Shown in pieces: positions 39,833 to 48,475 of a stretch of 64,000 nucleotides of DNA. The stretch's first letter is position 1. Each line of letters starts with the position of its first letter. Under the pieces are notes generated by a model that saw only the letters and a program-made list of their open reading frames with translations, ran no database searches and was not told the DNA's origin. This DNA comes from a virus: IMG/VR virus record IMGVR_UViG_3300031455_000001, positions 91,346-155,345 of that record; one strand, given 5' to 3'. The translations under genes were made by a program, and so were the position numbers.

Positions 39833-41131
39833 TTGAAGAAAAAATTAGTAGATTTTGCATCCAGCATTAGCGATGTAAAGGTGGTAAAAAACTCTCTTTT
39901 CTCCACCTGCAAAGTGAGGGTTATGTACACAGGTCGCAACAGAAACCTTTCAACCATTGAGAAAGATGCTGTTGAAAGAGCGCTCCCTTCATTGATCAAT
40001 ATTCCAATCGTAGGTGAGTTTTCTGTAGATAAAAATGATTTCAAAGGTCACGGTGGGACAATCGATGCTTCATCTTGGGATTTCATTCATACTACAAAAC
40101 CTTATGGTATTGTTCCAGAATCAGCTACTTTTGAATGGGAAATGATTGGTGGACGCGAGTATCTAACTGTTAACGATTGTTTATTGTGGACAGGTAGATA
40201 TCCAGAAGCCTATAGCATAATTGAAGAGTCAAAGAATCAATCTATGGAAATTGAAGTTACTGATGGTGAGTGGTTAGAGGATGAAGATTCTTATAAGATT
40301 AAAGATTTTATATTCTCATCATTGTGTATTTTAGGTGATGATGTCACTCCAGCATTTGAAGATGCTAAGATTTCAGCCTATTCTTTTGAAAATGAGACAT
40401 TCAACAAGGAGTTCTCGATCTTAAAGGAAGAAGTATTAACCTTAGAAAAAGATAAGGAGGTAGACAATGTGTTAAAAGAATTACTTGAAAAATATTCAAC
40501 TAGTGTTGAAGAGCTGACAGCTAAAGGGTTAGTGTTTAGCGAGATTTCAGAAAACGAACTAGAAGACAAGATTATTGAGGCTCTAGCAGTTAAAGAGGAA
40601 AAGTTTTCAGAAGAAGGTAATGAAGATGAAAACAAATCAGAAGAGACTGATAAAGTAGAAGATAATGAGTCAGAAGATAATAAAGTAGAAGAAGACAAGC
40701 CTGAAGAAGAAGATAAGGATGAAGAAGACACTCCTGATGATTCAGATGGTAAAGAAGACTCTGCGGGAAAAGATTCCGAAGAAGACAAGGCTGAAGACAA
40801 ATTCCAAGCTTTGCAAGATACAATTGACAAGCTTGAAGATGAGCTTAAAGATTTGCGTCAATTCAAGTCGGACAGCCTTAAATCTGTTCATGAAGATAAA
40901 GCTAAAGAATTGTTTAGCAATTTCCAATTAACAGAAGAAGATATTAAGGGTTTAGACATTCATTTATTCTCTATTGATGAGATTGAAGAGAAATGCTATG
41001 CAATCTTAGGTAAGAAGTTAGCAGTTAAAAAGAATTTCAGTAAAAATGATGAGAGTCAAAAAGGTATTAAACTGCCTATTATTGACGATAACCAAGAAGA
41101 AGATTCTAGATATGGAAGCTTACTAGGTTAA
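39833..41131 (+). CDS. Prohead protease-scaffold fusion (432 aa)
   Basis: TTG start after GGAGGTGAG. Residues 1-200 (GRNRNLSTIEKDAVERALPS, then IPIVGEF and GHGG) look like a capsid maturation protease domain of the type found fused to scaffolds in Bacillus phages. I can point to GHGG and a conserved WTGRYPEAYSI segment but cannot name the catalytic triad with certainty. Residues about 255-320 are an extremely acidic Glu/Asp repeat, then a coiled coil (FQALQDTIDKLEDELKDLRQF), as in scaffolding proteins. An internal start (40469) would yield the scaffold alone. Confidence 0.75.
   Translation: MKKKLVDFASSISDVKVVKNSLFSTCKVRVMYTGRNRNLSTIEKDAVERALPSLINIPIVGEFSVDKNDFKGHGGTIDASSWDFIHTTKPYGIVPESATFEWEMIGGREYLTVNDCLLWTGRYPEAYSIIEESKNQSMEIEVTDGEWLEDEDSYKIKDFIFSSLCILGDDVTPAFEDAKISAYSFENETFNKEFSILKEEVLTLEKDKEVDNVLKELLEKYSTSVEELTAKGLVFSEISENELEDKIIEALAVKEEKFSEEGNEDENKSEETDKVEDNESEDNKVEEDKPEEEDKDEEDTPDDSDGKEDSAGKDSEEDKAEDKFQALQDTIDKLEDELKDLRQFKSDSLKSVHEDKAKELFSNFQLTEEDIKGLDIHLFSIDEIEEKCYAILGKKLAVKKNFSKNDESQKGIKLPIIDDNQEEDSRYGSLLG
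40469..41131 (+). CDS. Internal-start scaffold protein (220 aa)
   Basis: Inside the protease-scaffold gene an AAGGAGG box (40454-40460) sits 8 nt before an in-frame GTG at 40469 (VLKELLEKYS...). Such a perfect ribosome site within a coding sequence is very unlikely by chance. The nested product would contain the acidic and coiled-coil scaffold only. Phages such as lambda make scaffold from an internal start within the protease gene in the same way. Confidence 0.75.
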   Translation: MLKELLEKYSTSVEELTAKGLVFSEISENELEDKIIEALAVKEEKFSEEGNEDENKSEETDKVEDNESEDNKVEEDKPEEEDKDEEDTPDDSDGKEDSAGKDSEEDKAEDKFQALQDTIDKLEDELKDLRQFKSDSLKSVHEDKAKELFSNFQLTEEDIKGLDIHLFSIDEIEEKCYAILGKKLAVKKNFSKNDESQKGIKLPIIDDNQEEDSRYGSLLG

Positions 41132-41164
41132 TAAATAAAACTATTTATAGGAGGAAAAAAAATA

Positions 41165-41701
41165 ATGGCTATCGTAAGAAAAGATAAACTCAACTCTGGT
41201 TATCATGGTGTTTTAGAATCTGTAAAGATTTTTAACAATGCTGGTAACAACAAAGTTCAGTCAACTAATGGTGTTTTTGTAGTGTTAGAAGGTTTACTAG
41301 AAGGTCGTGAGTGTAAAAAAGCTCGTCTTGCTTCTGAAGCAGATGCAGATAAGACAATTTTATTCATTCACAATTCAGAGTATATGTACGATGAAAGAGA
41401 TCACAAACTTAAAGACTTCCGTATTGAAGCTGACAAAGTCGCTCGTGCCTACCGTCTTGAAGATGGAGATGTTCTTACATTAACAAACGATCTATTTGCA
41501 GGAGCTACTAAAGATTCAAACAGCGAAAATTATTCAGTTGATTTCGAAGTTGGAGATGTTCTTGTAGTTAAATCAAATGGAAAACTTGGTAAGGTTGATG
41601 ACGCTTCAGACGCTAAATTCAAGTTTACAGTTATCGAAAATTCTGGTTATGAGCTTGATCCAGAAATGGAAGCACATGCAGTAGAAATCTCAGTCAACTA
41701 A
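41165..41701 (+). CDS. Putative head decoration protein (178 aa)
   Basis: ATG after ATAGGAGGA. The protein (MAIVRKDKLNSGYHG...) is beta-rich with a Gly/Val-rich middle and no membrane segment. It is encoded just before the major capsid gene, the usual place of decoration or capsid-stabilising proteins. Codon choice is notably more biased than in the early genes, as in the capsid and tube genes, suggesting high expression. Confidence 0.6.
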   Translation: MAIVRKDKLNSGYHGVLESVKIFNNAGNNKVQSTNGVFVVLEGLLEGRECKKARLASEADADKTILFIHNSEYMYDERDHKLKDFRIEADKVARAYRLEDGDVLTLTNDLFAGATKDSNSENYSVDFEVGDVLVVKSNGKLGKVDDASDAKFKFTVIENSGYELDPEMEAHAVEISVN

Positions 41702-41750
41702 TACAATTGCAAAAAATAATTATATATAATAATCAAGGAGGAAAAAATAA

Positions 41751-42764
41751 ATGTCAAAATACATTGTTAATTTAGCTAAAGATTTAGCTAAAGGTGAAAA
41801 TATTGTCAGTGGCACTAGAACATTCTCTGCTCTAGAAAGCAACGAAAAACTTCGCAAAGCTTTTGCTGACCTAATGGAGTTCTCTACAGATGGAGACGCT
41901 AAAGAGGCTCGTAAGTTGTTCCGCCGTCACAAAACTGAAATCTTCGAAATCATTGAGGAAATCATTGATGAAACTCTTAACGAAGGTCTTAAAGATCAAT
42001 TTGAAGGATTTGCAGAATATCGTAATCTAGCTTGGGGAGATAAAAACCTATTTGTAACTCCAGGAAATCAGATTTTCCGTGTTGCACTAGTTTCAGATGG
42101 TAACGGGAACATCCGCAGACAGCGCTTACGTGACGGTCAAGAGTTCTCAGTAGATCTTGATACATACGCTATCAAAATCGGTGAAGACTTCCATCGTTTC
42201 CTAACAGGTCGTGTACAATGGGCTGATCTTATGAATGGAATCGCTGTTGCGTTCCAACGTGACTTGACTCAACGTATTCATGATGCAGTAATGGATTCTT
42301 ATGGTCGCTATCATGCACCTTACCACCGCACAGGTACTCTTAATGAAGATCAATTAGTGGAGCTTGCAATGCATATCGAAGCTCGTACAGGTGAAACTGT
42401 TGCTGTTTACGGTACTAAGTTGGCGCTTCGTAAGCTTGCTCCGTCAGCAGGAATGCTTACTGATGAAATGAGAAATTACCGTAACCGTGTTGGTTATTAT
42501 GGTGAAATTTCTGGAATCGAACTTCGTGAAATCAAGCAATCTCATAAATACGGTTCAGATGATTTCGCTATCGATAACAATATGATTCTTGTCCTTCCAC
42601 AGACTGCCGATAAAATGGTTAAAGTCATCAGTGAAGGTAATGCAGTTATTCAAGATCAATCAGCTGGTCAATCGGCTGACATGATGCAAGAATATTTCAT
42701 TGCTAACCGCTTTGGTATTTCTGTTATTACTACGAAGGTTTTCGGCTTCATTAAATTAACTTAA
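41751..42764 (+). CDS. Major capsid protein (337 aa)
   Basis: ATG after AAGGAGGA. The protein has a helical N-terminus (LAKDLAKGEN...), then the extended mixed fold expected for an HK97-type coat protein, with NLFVTPGNQIFRVALVSDG and a Gly-rich C-terminal domain ending FGFIKLT. The position after protease/scaffold and the optimised codons support a very abundant product. A perfect hairpin follows the gene and probably protects or ends its mRNA. Confidence 0.8.
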   Translation: MSKYIVNLAKDLAKGENIVSGTRTFSALESNEKLRKAFADLMEFSTDGDAKEARKLFRRHKTEIFEIIEEIIDETLNEGLKDQFEGFAEYRNLAWGDKNLFVTPGNQIFRVALVSDGNGNIRRQRLRDGQEFSVDLDTYAIKIGEDFHRFLTGRVQWADLMNGIAVAFQRDLTQRIHDAVMDSYGRYHAPYHRTGTLNEDQLVELAMHIEARTGETVAVYGTKLALRKLAPSAGMLTDEMRNYRNRVGYYGEISGIELREIKQSHKYGSDDFAIDNNMILVLPQTADKMVKVISEGNAVIQDQSAGQSADMMQEYFIANRFGISVITTKVFGFIKLT

Positions 42765-42770
42765 TTAAAA

Positions 42771-42796
42771 TTTGGAGAGGCATATGTCTCTCCAAA
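42771..42796 (+). terminator. Hairpin after the capsid gene
   Basis: TTTGGAGAG and CTCTCCAAA make a 9-bp perfect stem with an 8-nt loop. No T run follows, so partial termination or mRNA stabilisation is more likely than full termination. Confidence 0.65.
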
Positions 42797-42829
42797 TAAA
42801 TTAAATAGAGATAAAAGGGGAAATAAATA

Positions 42830-43495
42830 ATGAACAAACAAGATTTAATTAAAACTCTAGTCAATGATTATGGTTATGAAAGAGAAGATATTAAAATCTT
42901 TACCAATGCAAAACTTGCAGGTCTTATAAAACAAGAGAAGCTTGACGCTGAAGAGATGGAGAATGATGAAGTTCGTATTTCGGCTCCTAAAAAATCATTA
43001 AATGACAATGACAAAGTAGTTGTTATGAACGGTCTTACAGGCATTTTATTCTATCACTCTGAAAGAACAAATAAATCTTGGACTTTTCAAGAGTTTGGTG
43101 AAAAAGATTCAATTGAATATTCTGAATTAATCGTCATGAAAAACAAACATCCAAAGTATTTTACCGATGGCTTATTGATAGTCTTAGACAAAGAAGTTCA
43201 AGAAGAATTTAAACTTACTGAAATGTATAAGAATATTCTGACTCCAGAAAATGTAGATGAAGTATTCAATATGGATGTTGAGGATTTGGAGAAATTTATA
43301 GATGCATTGCCAGATGGAATGAAAACATCTTTTGTAAATATTGCAATGAAGAAATATGAAGATAAAGAAATCGACAAATTTAGCGTTATTAGCTTCATTC
43401 AAGAAAAATTCAACTTTGACTTTGAAGATAATGCGCCTCGTGAGAATTTAGTATCCACAAGAAAGAAAACTAATGGAGTAATCTATATTGATTAA
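42830..43495 (+). CDS. Hypothetical head-region protein with HeH/LEM-like N-terminus (221 aa)
   Basis: ATG after AAAAGGGG. Residues 1-38 (KQDLIKTLVNDYGYEREDIKIF) resemble a HeH/LEM or SAP-type helix-extension-helix, a small DNA-binding fold used near head-tail genes in several phages. The remainder is alpha-rich and acidic. It lies between the capsid and connector genes. Function unknown. Confidence 0.65.
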   Translation: MNKQDLIKTLVNDYGYEREDIKIFTNAKLAGLIKQEKLDAEEMENDEVRISAPKKSLNDNDKVVVMNGLTGILFYHSERTNKSWTFQEFGEKDSIEYSELIVMKNKHPKYFTDGLLIVLDKEVQEEFKLTEMYKNILTPENVDEVFNMDVEDLEKFIDALPDGMKTSFVNIAMKKYEDKEIDKFSVISFIQEKFNFDFEDNAPRENLVSTRKKTNGVIYID

Positions 43496-43511
43496 AAAGG
43501 AATGATACAAA

Positions 43512-43955
43512 ATGGAAGAAATTACACATATTTCTGAAATCTATGATAATTTCCTATCTAAAATATCAGATTATAGCTTATTAGATGAATCTCTTACGGC
43601 TACTGAAATAGATGAGGAATTATTTAGCTATTTCAAATCTGCTCGTAATAAGTTTCACAAGTGCAAAACAGATTTGAAAACTGTAGTGGATGATTTTACG
43701 GGTGAACATTCTTTTACAGTAGAACTGCATCCTTATGAAATAGAAATCTTAACAACTCTAATGTTAGTTGAATACATAAGCCCTAATTTAATATCTAGTG
43801 AAACTATTAGACAGACCTTAAGTGATAAAGACTTTAGGATTTATTCACAAGCTAATCAACTAAGAGAGTTGAGGCTTCTGAAGAAAGATTTAAAGTCAGA
43901 GGCAAATAAAATGATTACAAAATATACGTTTTTTGATTTGGGGAAAAATAAATGA
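43512..43955 (+). CDS. Putative head-tail adaptor (147 aa)
   Basis: ATG after AAAAGGAATG. The product (MEEITHISEIYD...) is largely helical and acidic with no enzyme motif. Its size and place, first of four small genes between capsid and tail tube, fit the head-tail connector (adaptor) slot. It overlaps the next gene as ATGA, so translation is coupled. Confidence 0.55.
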   Translation: MEEITHISEIYDNFLSKISDYSLLDESLTATEIDEELFSYFKSARNKFHKCKTDLKTVVDDFTGEHSFTVELHPYEIEILTTLMLVEYISPNLISSETIRQTLSDKDFRIYSQANQLRELRLLKKDLKSEANKMITKYTFFDLGKNK

Positions 43956-44269
43956 TTAAAGATAAAAAGAAGTTAATTGCCTATTTGGACTCAACTGTAA
44001 GCAGTGTATTCAAAATCTTACCTCTTTATGAAGAAGTCAACATAGGTATAGAAGTTTATGTAGAGTCTCTGTTGTTTGAATTATACGGACTTGAAGAATC
44101 AGTAGAGATAGAACACAGTCCAGAGTACGTTTCTCTGATCAACACATTAGAATCAATCAAAAGAGAAGTAGGTAATGAGGAAAGTAAAAAATCAGTCGTC
44201 AAAAGAGAAGTCTTTAAATGTATCAATATAATCAAACACATGGTTGACAAGCTCAAAGAGGGCGAGTAA
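43952..44269 (+). CDS. Hypothetical head-tail region protein (105 aa)
   Basis: Coupled to the previous gene by ATGA. The product (MIKDKKKLIAYL...) is helical, with a basic start. It belongs to the connector cluster, but no specific role can be read from the sequence. Confidence 0.65.
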   Translation: MIKDKKKLIAYLDSTVSSVFKILPLYEEVNIGIEVYVESLLFELYGLEESVEIEHSPEYVSLINTLESIKREVGNEESKKSVVKREVFKCINIIKHMVDKLKEGE

Positions 44270-44271
44270 TT

Positions 44272-45015
44272 GTGAATCATATTGATAAATATAAGAGAAG
44301 ACTGAGTCGTAATGGCGATGATGTTGGAGAGGTTTACTCTAACAATACTATAGCCTTTATGGAAAATACATTTCATGTGTCTCCTACTTTTAGAGTATTA
44401 GAGGTTTTAAGCTCAGAGCTTCCATCCTTAAAACAGATAGATTCAAGAGTTGTAGAAGTTGAAAGAATGGGTAATCTTAGAGAGGTTCTTTTTAGACCAA
44501 ATCAAGGCTTACCACTAGGATCGTACGTAAAGTTCGATAGCGAAACTTGGCTAGTATTTGATGAATGGGGAAGCGCTCAATCTACGAAAGTTAAAGTCAT
44601 GGTTCAAAAATGCAATCGATCAATCAGGTGGAAAGATCCATTGGGAAATATCATAGAATATGATTGCATAGCATCTGCGACAGCTTTAGGCTCAAAGTCT
44701 AATCAGGGCAAACCAGATATAGAATGGAATAAATATGATGTGAGATTGCCTTTAGGTCAATTATTCGTCTTTGTTGAAGCTAATCAAATCACTAGAAACA
44801 TCAATATGAATCAGAGATTTATCTTTGGTCAAAGTGTTTATGAAGTATTTGGAATAGATGATGTAACAATGATTAATCGAGATGGTTTTGGAGTAATTCA
44901 ATTGACTATCAAATTAACAACGAAACAAGATGGTGACGACTTTTCAGAACGTATTGCAGTTTATAATCACAAAATATCTGAAGGTGATGCTCAAAAAGGA
45001 GGTCGTGTTTGGTAA
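44272..45015 (+). CDS. Putative head closure or connector protein (247 aa)
   Basis: GTG start after AGAGGGCGAG. The centre has LPLGSYVKFDSETWLVFDEWG, a beta-barrel pattern like the stopper proteins of the SPP1 gp16 kind, which plug the portal after packaging. Two flanking segments are longer than in that family. Its last codons contain AAGGAGG, which serves the next gene. The call is by position plus this segment. Confidence 0.55.
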   Translation: MNHIDKYKRRLSRNGDDVGEVYSNNTIAFMENTFHVSPTFRVLEVLSSELPSLKQIDSRVVEVERMGNLREVLFRPNQGLPLGSYVKFDSETWLVFDEWGSAQSTKVKVMVQKCNRSIRWKDPLGNIIEYDCIASATALGSKSNQGKPDIEWNKYDVRLPLGQLFVFVEANQITRNINMNQRFIFGQSVYEVFGIDDVTMINRDGFGVIQLTIKLTTKQDGDDFSERIAVYNHKISEGDAQKGGRVW

Positions 45016-45536
45016 TGAAACTACAATCAATGTCCACAACGATAGTTGCAGTATTGAAACAATTGGCTAAAAACCAAGGGTTGGCAAGACTGTTAGTGAA
45101 TGACATTAGTGATCCTTATAGTCTGCCAGTAAATGAAGAAGTAATGGATGCACTAATTGATCCAAGTTCTCAATTCGCAAGAATATTCCCTTACTCTTTT
45201 GATGCAGAAGCGACCACAAAAGATGGATCTTTTATCAGAGTATATTATAACGATGGAAGATTTAACTCTAATGAGACAATCGCTCAGTCAGATTTACATA
45301 TAGATATTGTAGTTGCTCGTAGTTTATGGCTAGTTTCTGATAAAAGTAAAGACAGGTCTTATGTAAGACCCTATGAAATTGCAGGATTAGTAGTTGATAA
45401 CTTAGGAAGAAATAGTATAGGGTCTTCAGTAAAGTTGAAATTTGACGGATACCAACATATCTATGTTAATACTAAATTCGATGCGATCAGATTGTACGCA
45501 AACTATATGTCGATTGAAACATCCAAGGAAATGTGA
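45015..45536 (+). CDS. Putative tail completion/terminator protein (173 aa)
   Basis: The ATG at 45015 overlaps the previous stop as TAATGA, with AAGGAGG upstream. The product (MKLQSMSTTIVAV...) is alpha/beta, with a beta-rich C-terminal half. It has the length and place of tail-terminator or neck proteins. The assignment is from order only. Confidence 0.5.
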   Translation: MKLQSMSTTIVAVLKQLAKNQGLARLLVNDISDPYSLPVNEEVMDALIDPSSQFARIFPYSFDAEATTKDGSFIRVYYNDGRFNSNETIAQSDLHIDIVVARSLWLVSDKSKDRSYVRPYEIAGLVVDNLGRNSIGSSVKLKFDGYQHIYVNTKFDAIRLYANYMSIETSKEM

Positions 45537-45545
45537 TGATTATAA

Positions 45546-46418
45546 ATGGAGTACAAGGAGATAAACCCAATAGATTTAAAACTACTGCTTCTTAGTGGTA
45601 GCCCCATAAAATTAGGTAGCTTAGAAATTGCTCCATATAGACTTGAGGAAATTAAGGATTATGGCTATTCAAAGTATATGGAGAATATTCAATATATCTC
45701 TATAACAATTGATAACTTTATAGAATCTTTTGAAGATGAGAATAAGAGAAATTATCTAACAGAGATTAAAGCTAGTTTGAAAACCTTTGATTTTTATGTG
45801 AAGTTTGCAGGACAAGAGTTTACAGAAGCTTTGATGAACGCTTTGGCAATGATATTTAAAACAGATGACATACACCTTCTCGATGACACAGTAGCGATTG
45901 GTTTTATAGAAAATGGTCTTCTAACAGAGGGTGAGGATGGCAAATTAGCTATCGATCTAGAAATCTTAGAACTCTTAAGTGATGACGAAATAAGAAACCT
46001 GAAGTTTGTGACTAAAGAGAATTTTGATGATCTTGTAGACATAGTCAAGATGCAGAATTACTTGGTGAAAACGTCCTCGAAAATTGAGCCAGAACGTAAG
46101 TTCGAAAGTGAAGAAACTAGATTGCTCTGGGAGCAAATGCAAAGAAATCAGGCGATTATTGAAGCTAAGAAGATGGCTCAGAGAAAAGCAGAGAAAGGCG
46201 ATTCAGATGATACAGATATATCAGATATCGTCAGCGCTGTTAGCTCAAAGAGTAATTCTATCAACAAGTTGAATATATGGCAATTTACTATTTATCAAAT
46301 ATATGACGAGTATGCTCGATTAGAGCTAATCGACAATTATGATTTCAGCATTAAAGCTATGATGGCTGGCGCTGACATTAAAGAAAATCTTAAGCATTGG
46401 TCTAGCAGATTTGAATAA
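45546..46418 (+). CDS. Late protein with Gp15-like C-terminus (290 aa)
   Basis: ATG about 10 nt after the previous stop. The last 50 residues (NIWQFTIYQIYDEYARLELI, then a Trp near the end) resemble the closing motif of Gp15/tail-assembly-chaperone type proteins of Gram-positive phages. A charged linker (residues about 200-240) precedes it. It is encoded just upstream of the tail tube gene rather than after it, so I keep the role open. Confidence 0.55.
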   Translation: MEYKEINPIDLKLLLLSGSPIKLGSLEIAPYRLEEIKDYGYSKYMENIQYISITIDNFIESFEDENKRNYLTEIKASLKTFDFYVKFAGQEFTEALMNALAMIFKTDDIHLLDDTVAIGFIENGLLTEGEDGKLAIDLEILELLSDDEIRNLKFVTKENFDDLVDIVKMQNYLVKTSSKIEPERKFESEETRLLWEQMQRNQAIIEAKKMAQRKAEKGDSDDTDISDIVSAVSSKSNSINKLNIWQFTIYQIYDEYARLELIDNYDFSIKAMMAGADIKENLKHWSSRFE

Positions 46419-46465
46419 ATCTGTTTTGATTATATAAAAAAATAAATTAATGGAGGAATTACATA

Positions 46466-47224
46466 ATGTCAAATTTACGTTATGGCTTAAAAGAAGTTGC
46501 TAATGTTATCTTCTTCGATATTAGCACAAACAAACCTGCAATCTTTTTTGATACATTAAAAGTATCAACAATCGAGAATGAGTCAGAATCAGCAGAGGCT
46601 CGTGGAGGTCAAGGAAATGGTAAGCTAATGGCTTGGGATTTCGCACGTGGAGCAACATTGACAATGTCAGACGCTCTTCTTTCAGATAACTCTCTAGCAA
46701 TGCTTGCTGGTACACAGAAGAAAACTGCTGACGTTCGCGTTGTAGGTCGTGAAGCTTTAACAGCTACTGGTACAACTACTGTTAAGGTTACACTTAAAGA
46801 GACGCCAATCGAAGGAACAGTTACTGTCTATAAGATGCAAAGTGGAATCATGACTGATGAAGTAACTACTTTCACAGTAGGTACAGCAGGTCCATCATCT
46901 AAAGAAATTACTTTGACAACAGGCGTAACAGCAGGTCAAAGAGTCGTAGTATTCTATGAGTATGTAGTAGCTACAGGCGCTTCACAAGTTACATTCAATG
47001 CTAACAACTTCCCTGCTACATATCGTGTGGTTGGAGATACTATTATCCGTGGAGAAGATGGAGTGGATCGTAAGATGCAATTTGTTATTCCAAAAGCAAA
47101 ACTTCAATCTTCATTCTCATTAACAATGGATGCAGAAAACGTTTCTACATTCGACTTCAACTTAGAGGTTCTAGTAGAAGCTGGTACAGGTAAGCTTTAT
47201 GACGTTATTCGTCTAGATAGCTAA
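46466..47224 (+). CDS. Major tail (tube) protein (252 aa)
   Basis: ATG after AATGGAGGA. Beta-rich and neutral with many Thr, Val and Gly, strongly biased codons, and a typical siphovirus tube pattern: KVSTIENESESAEARGGQG near the start and an insertion rich in Thr/Val (residues about 95-165) that looks like an Ig-like or surface domain. A strong terminator follows, as is common after the abundant tube gene. Confidence 0.75.
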   Translation: MSNLRYGLKEVANVIFFDISTNKPAIFFDTLKVSTIENESESAEARGGQGNGKLMAWDFARGATLTMSDALLSDNSLAMLAGTQKKTADVRVVGREALTATGTTTVKVTLKETPIEGTVTVYKMQSGIMTDEVTTFTVGTAGPSSKEITLTTGVTAGQRVVVFYEYVVATGASQVTFNANNFPATYRVVGDTIIRGEDGVDRKMQFVIPKAKLQSSFSLTMDAENVSTFDFNLEVLVEAGTGKLYDVIRLDS

Positions 47225-47251
47225 TCTTACAAAAACAAAAAATAATTATAT

Positions 47252-47293
47252 AATAGGGGTAGAGAACATAACAGTTTTCTACCCCTATTTTTT
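47252..47293 (+). terminator. Intrinsic terminator after the tail tube gene
   Basis: ATAGGGGTAGA and TCTACCCCTAT form an 11-bp perfect stem with a 14-nt loop, followed by six T residues. Confidence 0.85.
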
Positions 47294-47361
47294 GTGTTTT
47301 AAGACAGAGATAATATTGGCATTTTATCAAATAAATAATTAGAAAATAAGGGGTTTTTACA

Positions 47362-47919
47362 GTGACTAAGGAAAATATTAACAGCAATACAAACAATGTT
47401 AAAAAATTAACCAAGAACGCATTGGTTAAAGAGAATAAAAAATTAGATAAAGTAGACGATTTTTATGTCACTATCAATGATGAAAGCTACCAAGTTACTT
47501 ATGACACATTCTTCCGAAAAACTAAACAGCATGAACTATTAGATGATCTGATTAAGTTTTTCAATGCAGGTGAGAACCGTATTGAATTGTTTGATCTAGC
47601 TACTCCATATACTGCACTTCTTATCATCAAGCATTTTACAAGTCTTGATGTATCTGACGATATTGATGAAGCATTAGAACTACTTCAAGTTTTAATTGAT
47701 CTTAATGTTTTGGATGTTATTATCAACGGTCTTCCAGAAGAGGAAGTAGTAGCAGTTTACGAGCTTCTTAGCAATATGGTTTCTAATCTTGAAAAGAATC
47801 TTGATGAAGCTGAAAGACAGGCAGAAGAGTTGTCAGAGAAAGTAGAAAACGATGAAATCAAAACTTATTTAGAAGTCAAAACAAACAATCATACAGAAGT
47901 TGATGAGGATGGCGAGTAA
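47362..47919 (+). CDS. Putative tail assembly chaperone (185 aa)
   Basis: GTG start after AAGGGG. The acidic, helical protein lies between the tail tube and the tape measure, where siphoviruses encode the chaperone that coats the tape measure. Its C-terminal 60 residues are a Glu-rich helix. The usual programmed frameshift into a second product is not obvious; the next gene instead starts inside its end. Confidence 0.6.
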   Translation: MTKENINSNTNNVKKLTKNALVKENKKLDKVDDFYVTINDESYQVTYDTFFRKTKQHELLDDLIKFFNAGENRIELFDLATPYTALLIIKHFTSLDVSDDIDEALELLQVLIDLNVLDVIINGLPEEEVVAVYELLSNMVSNLEKNLDEAERQAEELSEKVENDEIKTYLEVKTNNHTEVDEDGE

Positions 47920-48460
47920 GCCTACAGGCAGAAATATAACTGGAATTGGATTCTTTGAATCTGAAGTGCAGGCAAGAGCCACCCTGATGCGAGAAGGTGT
48001 GAAGTTAGAAAAGATTGCTAAAAGAGTTTGGAGCGTATATATGAACAGTTACACACCTGTGGAATATGTTAGAACTGGAAATTCTGCAAAGTCATTACTT
48101 CTAGGGAAGCCTAAATACATTGGTGTGGACAGTTTTGGAAATACCGAGTATGGCATTGAACTTACTTGGCGAAACGATCTTGTTTATCATGATTCTTGGA
48201 TATACAAGAAAGGCAAGACATCTGTAAATAGGAAAGGTCACTCAGTCATGCTAATTGGAACTAAGTGGCACGCTCCTAAATTAGAGAAGATATATCGCGC
48301 TGAAGACAGAGGGGTCTACAGACATACCCGATGGGAATGGGAAGGCGCTAATGGAACCAGCCATGACACTTACATTGATGCAGTTATGAATGAATATTCT
48401 AAGATCTCTGATCGTAGAATGTCATTAGAATTGCAGTGGAGTGAGGAGTACGTAAAGTAA
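47909..48460 (+). CDS. Tail-region protein (183 aa)
   Basis: I chose the ATG at 47909 (MASKPTGRNI...), which overlaps the chaperone gene by 11 nt in another frame. GATGAGG precedes it. The protein is basic and rich in Trp and Tyr, with SYTPVEYVRTGNSAKSL and GTKWHAPKLE segments. It resembles HK97 gp10-like tail-completion proteins in size and charge, but I am not certain. The overlap leaves open a translational frameshift. Confidence 0.5.
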   Translation: MASKPTGRNITGIGFFESEVQARATLMREGVKLEKIAKRVWSVYMNSYTPVEYVRTGNSAKSLLLGKPKYIGVDSFGNTEYGIELTWRNDLVYHDSWIYKKGKTSVNRKGHSVMLIGTKWHAPKLEKIYRAEDRGVYRHTRWEWEGANGTSHDTYIDAVMNEYSKISDRRMSLELQWSEEYVK

Positions 48461-48475
48461 GAAGTAGGTGAAAAA

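Noticed and set aside
40378-40931. Long antisense and alternate-frame open frames in the scaffold gene
   Set aside because: They result from the Glu/Asp-rich repeats, which give stop-free Ser- or Leu-rich shadow frames.
47362-48460. Programmed -1 or +1 frameshift between chaperone and following gene
   Set aside because: The genes overlap by 11 nt, but I see no clear slippery heptamer, and the second frame has its own ATG.
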